Below, piece after piece: positions 1 to 12,400 of a stretch of DNA of 64,000 nucleotides. The stretch is from Escallonia rubra (lineage: Eukaryota > Streptophyta > Magnoliopsida > Escalloniales > Escalloniaceae): assembly GCA_033065855.1 (NCBI GenBank), contig JAVXUO010001245.1, forward strand, positions 1 to 64,000, in the 5' to 3' direction. Below the pieces are notes generated by a model that was not told where the DNA came from, did not search any database, and was given only the letters and a program-made list of their open reading frames with translations. Every line of letters begins with the position of its first letter. Position 1 is the first letter of the stretch. Both the position numbers and the translations under genes were made by a program.

Positions 1-234
1 GATACGACATGATATCTGCACATATGTTTCCGGTAAAAGACGGAGAGCCAAAATCATACTTACCAGATATAAGGAACTGGTTTAGATTATTCCATCGTAG
101 AGAGCCAAAAAGTATACAACACGATGACTGAAACGGCCATAGTTCTACGCTGGGACTGCACAGTAAAGTCTTTTCTCCGGAGCTCAAAGAAACGCATCAA
201 CACCGGTCCACCCAATGCAAAGACCCTGGCAGCT

Positions 235-3200
235 TCAAAAAGGGGACTCCTCGTCAGTCTGATCCTCCACAGCATCTGTGACTGAAACATCAGCAGCACC
301 CACATCGTTGTCGGAATTCTCCGGGGCGTCATTCGCAGGAGAAGGAAAGACATTTTCTGGAGTTTCTAAAGCCTCGGCAGCGCGTATGGCTGCAGAAACA
401 TCTTCTAACTGTCCCCTCAGCAGTCTCAACATCATATGATGTACAGCAGTCGATTTCACAAGCTCAAACTTGTGTTCGGGTGTATGCTGCTGATTGAACC
501 TGCCTGGAAGCTTGGACCGAGTATTATAACAATCGCCACAAAGGTCGAAACCAATATCCTCAACACAATCGCTGCATCTATATCTATCGCCAATTATTGG
601 ATACATCTGTGAAATATAAACTCAATTTTACTTCAATGAAGATGTCTATAACAAACGCAAATACTAAGATGCCATGTTGAACTAAATAATACGCCATACC
701 GTATTAATCTATCAGATAAGGCAGGTGCACATCTGATCTTCTAGAACGGAACCGTGATAATACATTGCAAAACAGTAGTAGTTTTCTGTCAGAAAGGTTT
801 TCAAAAGAACCCACAGTGGTTTGATCTATGATTTCGAGTAGGCCAAAACGCATAGCGTTCAGCTTCCACGAATATCCTTTATCCACATACTACATTTCTA
901 TGATCATAATTCTGTGAATCATCTATGCAAGTTCTGATTTTAAATGATTTTACACCTTGCAAGCAGTATTCATGTGCTTATGGAAAACAGATTTGCCATT
1001 TTTCATTCATTTGCCCCCCGAATTAAGAGTGTACGATTCATGTTAAAAAATATGGAACATATTGCCTCCTGAATTAAGAAGAAAACTATACAACTCCGAT
1101 GTCAGCAACCATCATATTACTCAGGCATTAGGATGTATCCCAGTATTTTAAAAAGGACGAGATGATGTCCAGAACTGTTAATTCTTTGTTGCCATGTTTC
1201 TACAGACTGCAGGGAGATGTTAATCAGGTATTGGCATCCTCAAACATATGAATCAATACAGTAAAAGCAACAGATACCCAGAAAACCCAAACATATACTT
1301 CTATATTACACCCTCACACCGACACACCCACACACACAAGCACACCACGAGCATGAACTATACATATGGTGATAATGTTTTTCCTCAAAACCTTTTTTAG
1401 AATAGAGCCATACTCTAAAATGAGTGGCCAAGCATGGAGAGGAGAAGTTACCCCACAAGAATCACAACCAGCTCCAATATGAACATCTGCGATATGATCA
1501 TCTTCTGCTGGAAATGAGAAGTGCACACCTCGTTTACGAGATTTTGTTGAACCTGGAAGCACATTCCATATTAATAATGCCAAAGGTGAGTGGACAGAAA
1601 AATGCACGTGTCAGAATGTGCTGACTGACCACTGAAACCAATAGACAAAAACATAAATGGTCTCAATTGTGCTTGCCAGTATAAACGCGACACACATTGT
1701 TCCTGTTACCTTTCATTAGTTACACAATTGCTTTAACTGTGCAACAAGACTGCCATTTTCCCGCACTCTCTTTTATTAATATCTTTGACGAGTCAATAAC
1801 ATTAAAAGCCCAAGGGATGGTAAACTGAAGTACGAAAGACACAAAATAAAAATACGTCACAATAAGGAATCCCTCCTAGGTTAAGTGAAGCAGCGCAAAG
1901 GCCTTCAGTTGATATGGTTCACTAAACCAGGCTTCAATTTGGCAAACATCCAACACATTATCTGTTTCTTCCTAAAAGCCGTTCCTGCATTAGGAACCCC
2001 TCCCGAATGCAGCCAAAAGCAACAGTTGCAATGGTGTCATCGGTCCTCTATATATCCATAAGCACAATTAATAAAATCGCCAGAACAGAAGCGAAACTAC
2101 TACATAAGAACTTTACGAAGTCATGTCACCTATCTATACATGGCAAGAAGCTGCCCATAAATCTAAAAAGGCATCATGGGACGTAGAGCCATCCTCCACC
2201 CAGCAAAAAAGAGTGGACAAAAAGTAAGCTCTACTCCCTTAAAATCTCACTGTTTCTCTCTCCACATAAATAAAAAACAAGCATAAGGGAATCAATCTCC
2301 ACAATCTTCCTGCCCTGAAATTTCTCTTTTATAACACCAACTCCGTACCAATTCAGACCTCAACATCACCCAAAAATATTGACAAGGCAGACGACCATGT
2401 CCCACCCTCGGCCACTGGGCAGTGCAAACATAAGTGATCAACCGGCTCCCCATCAGGTCCACACATATAACACCAGTTGATAAACAATTTCCTTCTCTTC
2501 TTTAAGTTGTTCGCTGTCAACACCGCATCCTTAGCTGCTTCCCAAACAAAGAAGCATACTCGAGGAGGAGCCAAAGATCTCCACATTATCCTCCGAGTTA
2601 AAAAATTTCTCCTTGCTCTGCAACTAGCTGTGGATAGAAGGACTTCACATTAAAACAGCCATTAGGATTACCCTTCCAGACCACCTTATCCTCCCCAACC
2701 CCATTAACCTTTGTCGAGTACAAACAACCCAATAAACTAGCCACTAAGTCCACTTACCAGCCATGGAAACTTCTCCTTAAAGTAGAATTCCAAGACTGAG
2801 AAAAAACATCAAGTGCAAGAACATCGGCGAGGGCAAAGATTTATCCAATCCTCTTCTGCACACCAAAAATCTCACGAGCCACAGCCACACGAATATGATT
2901 GGCGAAATCCCCCGTACACCATTTGTTTTATTTGATGGTAGTTTATTTGGTCCTAGGATATCTCACATCAATGGTCCTTCATCTATGTGGTCCACTACAA
3001 CAACTTATTCCTATTACATCAGTGCAAAGCATGTGCACTAAACTAGCATAAATACACACACACATACTTGAATTGCCAGTTCTTCCTTTCTCTAGATTTT
3101 GATGTTTTGCCAAAGCTCAAGCAAGGTTTGCAAGAACTGAGCAGAACACTATATAAAGGCATCAATGTATAATGCAAACTTTGCTAGTGAAAATTGTAAC

Positions 3201-6200
3201 ATTTAGCCTATAATCAGAAAATTGTTAGTGAAGAAAGTATTGTAAAGTTTGCTGAGATTAAAAGCATTTATCAGGAAAATGAATAAGAAGTTTAGTAATT
3301 AACAGTAAGCATGATGAAATTCCATATATTTTCCTTAAGAGGACGTGAACTTTAGCGAATGCTCTTTCACTCATCCATATGACATGCATATACACATTAT
3401 GCACATGCATATGTCTGCCGTGGGTGTGGTAGGGTGGGGGGTGCTTGTCACATAACCTTTTCAATAGCTACCAAAATCGTGAGCATCATATACCACAATA
3501 GTTGTAGGATAACACAAATTAGGCTTGTCTCCATTAAGTCAAAAGGTTTACACTACCACTAAGTAAGATCTGTGCAGAATACATCATCGTTGTAGATCAT
3601 ATGCAATACCTTTGATTAATAGCTAAGAACAGCCAAACAGAGTAACCTTCTTAAGCTAAGCTTAGTAAATGGGCCCAACAATCTGCTTCTGCACATCCGA
3701 TACATGCGAGCCCCAGATCAGACGAGGAGAGACAAACTAGAGGTGCCCATCAAGGCGCAAACAACGTATTCAAGTGCTAATCAGGATGCAAGTAATGTAA
3801 ATTGTCATCTGCTCTACAAGCTTTAAGTGTCTTAGGATGGGGTTAACAATGGACATCAAACTTCAAGAATGAGAGTACTGATTTCACAACTCAAGACCAA
3901 CTTTAAGGATGAATTCTATAACCAACACGATTGGCCCATTGCTATGGCAGGTCAACAAAACTAAAAGCAATCAGAAGTCTCATAACAAACAATGAACACA
4001 GTAAACCGTTAAAACATACATGTAGTTTGACCATTGTGCTGAGAATGGACTCCTGTAAGCTGAGAATTGCAGTTTCTCAGTGCATATGCTTCAGGAAATT
4101 GTTCTCCAAGAAAGTGATGAAGCTCCCAACAAACTTTTGGAAACCCACTTGGATGTGGACTTTCACAAACTTGACATTTAATTTTCTCATCCGCCATTAT
4201 GACCATGCAAGTCTCACAATATACTGCACAGTATTTTTTCATCAAAAAGGGGAAAAAAATATATACATGAGAGACGTCAAAGTATTGATTTACATAACAG
4301 GGCACAAATAACATCCGAAGAGTACCGTGGCCACAATTAAGAACAACAGGCCGAAAGAGCAGTTGTTTGCATGAAGCACAAAGCACATCACCAACTGAAA
4401 CCTGCTTAGAAGATCCATTATAGTTTCTCTGCCACAACTTTTCTTCAACAGCAAGACCACCAACCACCTCAAGACCTTCACCAGTTTTTTCTTTTGTATA
4501 GGTTCTGCCGCGCTCGTCAGATGACGAAACAGAGTTTAATTGCTGTATATTAGCACAAGCTTCCCCTTTGTTTCGGAAGCACGGATCTGAAGAGAGGGTA
4601 TCTTGAGAACTGATGGCAGCAAACGGAGCCAGATCACCCACATGATTCAATCCTTCCTTGGCATGTGATGCCGACACAAGACGATCAATTTGCGGCGAGA
4701 AGGTGCCCGACTTTTTCTCATCCTCTGAAACATGCAAAAGAGAAATATAGGAACTACATACTTCAACTTTATTTGTCAAAATCAATAACATACAACAGTT
4801 AGTTTAAAAAAAAAAACTGGTAAAAACATTACCTAGGACTTGATTCTCCCTTCTCTTATAGGTAGCAGGATACAGCTTCAAAAGTAAGAAGTGGAGCAAC
4901 TGGCAAATGGTTGGAAAATGCTGATATGGACTCCTACATATTGGACAATGGGACTCACAAATAACACTCATGGATCTATGAACACACCAGAAACAGGAGA
5001 CATGACCACAAGCTGCAACAGCAATAATGAAATTAATAAAACAGTATTCACATCTATGAGTTTGTCTTTAGTGGAGCAACATCTTACCCAAAACAACGGG
5101 CTTGCATAGGAGATCTCTGCAGCAGAAAGTGAAATCTACATCAGTGAGCTTATTCACCAATCAAAAACAGCCACAACGATTTGATAAAACAATTGATGAG
5201 AAACACAGATAAAACCAGAAGCGACAACTATCCTAGAGTAATTTGCTTTACAATGTCAACATACAATCCATCTTCTCGACACCAAGAACTTTACCAAGTC
5301 TTTATAAATATAGCTCTTCAATTGAAAGCGGTTACGCATACCAGATTACCAACCAAAAATCCTTTCAATTATAACTCTAAGGTAACATACAAAATCGGGG
5401 ATATTTTAACACGATTACAACATACTATAGAAAGCGCATGAGAGAATGCCAGCTAGCACCAATGAACTTTGAGGGTCTCAAGCACCGAGGATGGTTAAAT
5501 TAAGGTTGAAAATAAAGACAGCTGCTTGCAGGTTCTTACTATCAAGAAGTGATGAACTAACAAAGACATTTATTTAGTATTTCATTCTTTTCTCTGAAGT
5601 CTGAACTTTTCAAATTGGCGTGTAAGAATTTCTAGTTAATCATAGAGCTAATAAATGTAATATTGCCTCTCAACTAAAATTTGTTGCAACCCAAGAAAAT
5701 GAAGAGGTAATGAATAAGAATAAACACTGTAGCTTACTGAGAGTTTTCAGTTAAAGCTCACTAATGTCTTTCTTACCAATTGGGTCCCACATTTCACGTA
5801 TTCAATGCAATTGAAAATTTGAGGTGAACGCCCACTTGAAATATGAACGAAAACCAGCCCTTAAGTCGCATAGTTCCTCTACCAACAGCACCAAATGGTA
5901 GAAGGCCATTTTTCTAAGCATGTGCAAGTCTCATGATTTTCTTGATTGAACTGCATTTCCAACTATAAGGTCCGCTCAGTTACCAAATAAATTAGAGGTT
6001 TACACAGTCTGGACAAGTTCAAAGCTTAATTAGTATTTGATGCAAATAAGAAAGAGCCATCGCAGTTGAGAGGCTGAAAAAGTCTTACAGCATGAAATGC
6101 ACGCAAAAATTTGAAGGAGGAGCTTCTTAAGGGAGTATTCAGAAAGTACGCGTTTTTTTATGTTACAGCTGCTTAAAAACGTGATTTCTCTCCAAAATAT

Positions 6201-6836
6201 CATTCACTACCAGCTTTCGTCCGAACTCCTAACATTCCTAATTACTTAGTCACGTTATCCAAAGTGTAACAAGAATACATACATTTGGAGATAGGTTTAG
6301 AGAATGTTTATGCATTTTAGAAAAGAGTAATGCCTATATTCGACAATAGTGATTTCTTTTTCTCCCACAACCACACTAATTTTGATTCTTAGCTCACCAG
6401 GACAAATCAAATCAAGGAAGGTCTGCCGTCCTTAAAAGGACAAGAACTCTACCCTCCACACGAGGCGCAAACAGGCACCAGGCCAGAGCATACAATACCT
6501 CGTTTGCGCAACAGACGAAGAAATTAAGAACTTCAAGATCACAATTTTTATAATCTAACCCAAAATAATAATAATAATCACTTATGCTCATAAAATTACG
6601 AAAATGCAATAAAAACATTACACGAACAGTTAGGGCGATTAAACGAGGGCAAAATTCGGAATTGCAGCTAAAAAGCTTATACAGGACACAAATAATTGCA
6701 TCTATCAATGAATGTGAATCACACACGCACACGCACAAGCTACATAAGCGGTCAGGGGAAATTACAGGCAAACGCAACAGATAAAGGAATCGGGAATTTG
6801 CTCCGACTCGCCGACGTCGTTATGATCTTCCATCAT
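235..6836 (-). CDS. PRT1: PRT1-type N-degron E3 ubiquitin ligase (two RING domains plus ZZ finger)
   Basis: Spliced by eye from seven exons on the minus strand: 6836-6766, 5116-5088, 5012-4833, 4724-4326, 4223-4020, 1552-1452, 606-235. All have GT-AG borders, phases agree, and the product is 451 aa. RING1 spans about residues 20-59 (C20, C23, C35, H37, C40, C43, C56, C59). RING2 spans about 209-246 and the ZZ zinc finger about 324-372, followed by an acidic tail. This domain order and motifs such as GRFNQQHTP and NCGHVYC match Arabidopsis PRT1 (about 410 aa) as I recall it. In Arabidopsis, PRT1 recognises bulky aromatic N-terminal residues and ubiquitinates those proteins for proteasomal decay. 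Two adjacent ATGs open the frame and the first was taken. Exon 2 is only 29 bp. A LINE relic lies in the 2.5 kb intron between exons 5 and 6. Identity is strong; expression is not shown. Confidence 0.92.
2353..2920 (-). mobile_element. Degenerate LINE (non-LTR retrotransposon) fragment, zf-RVT region
   Basis: The minus strand inside a PRT1 intron encodes a stretch with the reverse-transcriptase-associated zinc-binding pattern of plant LINEs: PPRVCFFVWEAAKD, then NWCYMCGPDGEPVDHLCLHC. Upstream on the same strand, in shifted frames, lies the usual preceding block with VVWKGNPNGCFNVKSFY. Frameshifts and stops separate the pieces, so it is a relic. The bounds are approximate. It has the same orientation as PRT1 and is removed with the intron. 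Confidence 0.75.
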
Positions 6837-7193
6837 TGATCCTTCCCTTCGGTGCTTTTCCTTTTATTTTCTGGGAGAGAGAAATGTGAACAGGAAGCCA
6901 AATCCCTTCCGCCACCAAGATGGGGGGGGGGTGGGTGATTAACATTTGACGGTTAAAGATGGGCTGACAAGTGGGCATTTGTCGAATGGGCCCCCAAGCT
7001 TGTATGGGCGGGCTGTATTTATTTATTTACTACTAAAAGCAAAGTTCAAAGCCTGATATGCTCTTTTTGGGCATTAGCCCCAACATTTTTTAATTTCAAT
7101 ATACACCTTCTTCATAAGATGAACGACACTTTAGTTAAGCACGCACGATTCAAATTCTTGAATAGTGGTCCCGATCTCGGCATTTCGTTGTAG
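6837..7193. other. PRT1 upstream region and start of the OMT cluster
   Basis: This holds the presumed PRT1 5' leader and promoter (a pyrimidine/purine-rich stretch and a G run near 6920). It is followed by sequence that corresponds to the end of intron 3 of an O-methyltransferase, ending in the acceptor-like TTGTAG just before 7194. No separate gene is seen. Confidence 0.5.
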
Positions 7194-7525
7194 TGGATAC
7201 TTCATGACTGGCCGAGCGATGATCATTGCCTGAAGTTACTGAATAATTGTTGGAATGCAATGCACTCCCGGATTCTGGTGGTAAGGTGATAATAGTGGAA
7301 TCAATACTGCCAGACTACCCTGACACAGATCTTATGTCGAGAAAGGTCTTTTATCAAGGCATGGCAATGTTGACACTCAATCCCGGAGGAAAAGAGAGGA
7401 CAGAAAAAGAGTTTGAGGCATTAGCAAGAGGAGCTGGATTTGCAGCCTCAAAGGTTATGTATCGTGCATCCGTGGGTTTGGTTATGGAGTTTTACAAGAA
7501 GACTAACCTATTAAATGGGCATTGA
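7194..7525 (+). pseudogene. O-methyltransferase pseudogene 1, last-exon remnant
   Basis: This is the equivalent of exon 4 of the two intact OMT genes. It starts after an acceptor-like TTGTAG with [16 protein letters not shown], which includes the catalytic-His motif HDW. It ends with [20 protein letters not shown] and MEFYKKTN. Near 7245-7260 the motif AATGC is tandemly duplicated relative to the other copies. This 5 bp gain shifts the frame after NNCWNA, and the correct frame resumes as [14 protein letters not shown]. No exons 1-3 were found upstream, so the locus is a truncated, frameshifted remnant. Its C-terminal signature (AASKV...ASVG) groups it with the other two remnants, not with the intact genes. 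Confidence 0.85.
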
Positions 7526-9453
7526 TATTTTCACCTCAAAAGTGAACTAGCTCACTTTAAAACTGATTTTAGTTGACACTTTTACGTGTCACTTATCCAA
7601 TCGTAATGATAGAATAAGAAATAAATTATGAATACCCTTCGTAATCCGACGGTGTCTGGTCCTGTAATTAGTTAGTTTTTATTTTTATTATTATTTTTTC
7701 TTACCAGAAAGGAAATAAATGATGGTTAAGGACACTGGCATGCTGAAAGGAGGTTGGCACTGCTTCTGTCCAGGTCTATAGGGCCGTATAATTACATGTT
7801 TGGCAAATCTAGCGAATGCATGTAACATTGGTAAGATCACTATGACATACAAAAAGGAGGTTGCCACTGCTATCCAGGTGTCTAGAGCACTTGCATGTTT
7901 GGCAAACCTAGCAAATGGATATTTTTTTTTGATATCATGCATACGTAGTGCTAAAATGACAATACAACCCTTATACATTATTTAATTCTCAAACCCTAAG
8001 GATTTGTCTTTCACTATCATCTGAGGGATACATTGTATAATTCTCAAACCCTAAGGATTTGTCTTTCACTATCATCTGAGGCATAATCTTCTTTAATTTA
8101 ATATCATCTTGTCACACTGAGACGGAATAATAGTGAATTTCCATTAAGAAGCACTTCATGAAGTCTCCCAGATTTGATTGCTCGTTCGCATGTCATGGCT
8201 TTACGAGCTCTCCACCCTTCGCCTTACGACTACTAAGACGCATTTTATTTGGTACTTTTGTTTATGGACAGTATCTGAACAGAATCTTGTCTATTCTCAT
8301 CCTTCAACTCCCCTAGATGACTTTTAAAAAGAGTATTTACCGATGGAATGCTTCCATCGTTAAATCTTCATATCGAAAATGAAAAAACATAATCATGAAA
8401 ACTTTTTCAGCCGACAAAATAATCCATCGTAGAAAATTCATTGGTAAGTCGGTAGGTAAAATTCTTTAGTGACAAAATATTATGTTGTTAATTTTTCTTG
8501 CCATTTACCAACAAAATGCTTTTCTTCGGTAGAATTCGTCGATGAAAGTGACTTTTAGCGATCAGCTACGTTCCTTTTCTCTTTCCCTATTTTCTCTCTC
8601 GGCAGCAGCAATGGAATTGGGGAGGTACCGTCGAGACCCATCAGCACCTGGTTGAGCATTCCCATTACTTGATAGGTACTTCCTTATCATTGCCCTCAAA
8701 GGCCATCTCATCTTTCTCCCTATCTCCGTGAAAATAAATGACGGATTAGTGAATATGTGTTTGAAGGGGGAATTGAATCTAACGAGGTGTGAAAGGGACA
8801 AAATGATAAACCAGGAAATATGGTACTGATCGAACTGCCTACGGCCATGTGCACCACTGCCTATGGTGGTTAGTGGTAGTTCTAAAATACGACGGTGATC
8901 GCTGTGGGATGCGGCAGTGGTGGGCGGATGTGGTGGTTTTTGAGATTTGAAATGGTTTTTGTGATTTGCAGTTTCATTTACTGTTGGACGACGGTGGCTA
9001 GAATCGTAGAGATGGAGGTATTCGGAGAGATGAAGGGATGACAATTGGGGTGTGGGTCGATGCGGCGGTCATGTAGAGGTGGTATTGATCAGCGGGGTTA
9101 TCGTGCAGAGGATACGACAGATTGGAGTTTAATCGACGGAATTGCCGTGGAGAGGTGGCGGTGGGAGCGGAAGGGCTGTGTGGGGCAGTTGTGATTGGGG
9201 TTTGGTTTGGAAGGGATGCCATGTAGAGGCGGCAGCAGCGGTGGTGATGGTGGTTTTGGTGATGGAATCAGAGGTGGTGGTGGGTTATGTCAGGAGAGGA
9301 AAAAAATAGGAAAAGGAGGAGGAGGATGAGGATGGCAATGTCGGCATAGTGCCGGTAGTGCTGCGGCGGCTGGTTCTTGAAGAGGAACATGAAAGATACA
9401 AAGATGGCATTTGAAGCATTAATAACCTTCCAAATTATGTGCAATAAATATTT
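7526..9453. other. Repeat-rich spacer between OMT pseudogene 1 and a nested transposon
   Basis: Contains the conserved OMT 3' flank motif (ATGTTTGGCAAA near 7797 and again near 7897), a short tandem duplication (7984-8081), and stretches near 8340-8560 with TTTAGCGA-type words resembling CACTA subterminal repeats. A GGTGGT-rich tract runs about 8850-9370. Open frames here are low-complexity and were not called as genes. Confidence 0.4.
7984..8081. repeat. Two-copy tandem duplication, 55 bp period
   Basis: The segment beginning AATTCTCAAACCCTAAGG at 7984 recurs at 8039 almost unchanged through CTATCATCTGAGG, separated by a few non-matching bases. It lies in non-coding sequence. Confidence 0.85.
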
Positions 9454-12400
9454 GGGCAAATTACAAACAACACTCTTGAGGTTTACCCAAAACTACACAA
9501 GACACTTACAAAGTATTTTTATTACACTTCGCTCTACTTTAATTTTTTTAGTTATAGAGTTAACATAATCAATAAAAAGACAGTAATACCCTTCATGAGG
9601 AAATAAATTTACCCAACTCACCCACCCAATGCTCTACAGTTCATGGCCACCATATTGATCGAATCACATACCGCCGGCCAAATCACCAAAATCGATTTTT
9701 ATACCCACAGATTCACTGATCCTTTTACTTTGAAATGATAGAGCAGCGGAAGTGTAGTTCTGATCAATCCATTTCTATACCCACGGTTGGTGGTTGTCGA
9801 AAGAAAAAGGCGATGGTAGTGGAATATAGAGATGAAGAAAGATGGAGATAGGGGGGGTGGAGAGAAAGAGAGAGCGCCAAAAGGGAAATAAGGAAAGGGA
9901 AAAGGGGACACAAAGAGAGAGAGAGAGAGAGAAAAAAGATCCATACGCAATGTGTATCTGCCATGGGGTGTGTGGGTCGACAGGCATGACTTGTGGTTGT
10001 GCTAGATATGTTACTCACTACAAGAAAAATAGTCTTTACTGACGGACTTTTAGCGACGGATTGATATCTGTCGCTAAAAGTAGCCTTTGTCGACAGATTT
10101 ATCCGTAGGTAAAGGTCCGTCGCTAAAAGTAGCTTTTACCGACGGATTTATCCGTCGGCGAAGATCCGTCGCTAAAAATCTTTAACGACGGATTTTTCCG
10201 TCGATAAAGGTTTTTAGCGACGGATTCTTCTCGACGGAATAATCCGTCACTAAATATTATTTTTTGAAAATTTCTCATTTTTCTCGTTTTTTGAAATTTT
10301 TTAAAAGAATTTAGTGACAGACTTTTAACGTCGGAGTGGAATCCGTCGCTAAAGGTGATTAAAAGGAAAAAAAAACCCTAGGTTGTTCTCTTTCTCCCCG
10401 TCGCTCTCCTTTCCCCCTTTCCTCTCTCTCTCTCTCTCTCACCCACACCCAGCTTCGTCGCCCACCTCCCACGCCGGCACGCCATCTCACCGCCACCTCC
10501 CCACTGCTTGCGCAGCCCCAAGCCACTCAGCCCGGAGACTATTCCCACTTGTCAATTTGGCAACTACAAGACCAAAGCTTATCTCAAATGGTGGCCGTAT
10601 AGTTGTTCATCGGAGGGTAAAGTGTCAACCACTTACACCATCACTTTTTGCCACCGAAGATCAACTAAGTGTCACAAGTGTCTAGTTGTGCTGTCGATGG
10701 CGGCTGCCCAAGTGACTACGTAGCTACTCCATAGCTCTATTCTCCTTCATCTTGTAACCCCCTTATCACCTTTTTGCCAATTATAAATTCTTGATTTGTT
10801 ATTTCGATCATCTGTTTGAGCTTTATTTTTGCGCATATTTTCATGAAACTGAAAGTTGAGCAATTTGATGTGGTCATTTGCAGAGTTTTTTCCCGATCAA
10901 CCTTGCTCTTTTATAATTCACAAAGTTCCTCGGCCTAAAGGCATCAGCTTTTGGATTCCTGGTATTCAAATCCTTGCCAGCTTTAATCTTCTTTCGTCAA
11001 TTGAGGTAAAAAAAAAAAAAAAAAGGTAGTCTTTTCATCTGTTCACTATTTTACTAGGATTATCTTTGTTAGTAATATGCTTGGCCAACCCAATTTTGTT
11101 GCTAAAGTTCACTCTGCCAGCTTCATAATTTTTGTCATTTTTGAGATTTTCTAGGTTCAAATTTGAGAATGTAAACCTTTAGATTGAATGGAAATGGTGG
11201 TTACCAGTTAGAAAGGTATTGTTGACAAGTTAACTAGGATATAAACATTGACCGAAGTGAATGCATACATGTTCAAATTACCTTCTAAGAATTCATATAA
11301 ATCAAAGAGAACAAATATTATGGAACAATGAGAGTAATATTTTAGATTTATGTACTCCCCCGATATTGAGTTTTATGGGCCTATTTCTTTTTCATGTTCG
11401 GGTAATTGGATCGTATGAAATTTGTGTAGCTGTCTCTTAGTTTCTTAAAGTTTAGGAAAAGGTATTGGTGGCAATCTTGCTATATTTGGGGAGGTTAGTT
11501 TATTCTTCTGTGATCATTAGAATTATCGTTCGTTCTATTTATTTTATTTTCTGCTTAATTTCTGAGCACCATGTTCCTTTCTATTACTGTTTGATTTCAG
11601 TTTGGGTTGAAGGTCCACTAGGATTTGGTTTGCTGTTAAATTGTCGCACTGTGCAATTAGAAGCTTTTTCAGTACTTCTAATTGAACTTTTTATCAATTT
11701 CTTCCAAGTCTCTCAATGACAGAGTAATCGTGCTTAAGACACTTATATGTGCAACTTGCCCACTACCCCTAATTTCTGGTACCTAATCTCTTTTCACGTT
11801 TCTAACCTATTTGGTTTCCAATTGCAAAAGAGCTTCTTCATTTTCCTAACTCATTGAGGTGTGATGTGTTTTAGGTCGTTTCAATTATGAACATTCATTT
11901 TGTTGCAAAAAGTTACTGATGCAAGTCTGTCATCCATACGTGATGGTCTAAGGAGGTATTTTCACTCATTGACTACTAGTATAGTGACTTTCTGTGTATC
12001 AGAATGGTTTTCAGAGAAGTTATGGTACCATTTTGTCGCTTTAATACTCTTGACAGTTTTTGTTTCCTTCCATTAGAAGTGAATTGGGGTTTACCATTTC
12101 CAACATGTTCAAGTTAACAGTGCCAAAAGGGAAAACTACATCGTTATTAGCAACCATCGTAACGCCTTTTTGCAAGATATCCATGTTTGCTGCAAATGAT
12201 TCAATATATTCTTGATAGTTTTGTCTGCGTGTCTATGTTTGTGGCTCACTTTCTATTTTATACAGTATTATACATTTAGTAATTATTTACTTTTCCTTCG
12301 TAACCTTTCTCTATTGGGTTCATGCAATATAGTGGGTAATGTACTTGTTTTTTCAGGTGTGCCTATCTTGGGTGTATTTTGCAGGCCTTGGAGCAAGGTT

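Noticed and set aside
4891..5441. Plus-strand open frames over the PRT1 RING1 exons and intron
   Set aside because: They lie opposite the PRT1 coding exon and intron and have no recognisable protein features.
8562..9222. Minus-strand frames of 160 and 74 codons
   Set aside because: They are low-complexity (His, Pro, Ser, Thr, Arg) and lie in GGTGGT-rich repeat sequence; no family recognised.
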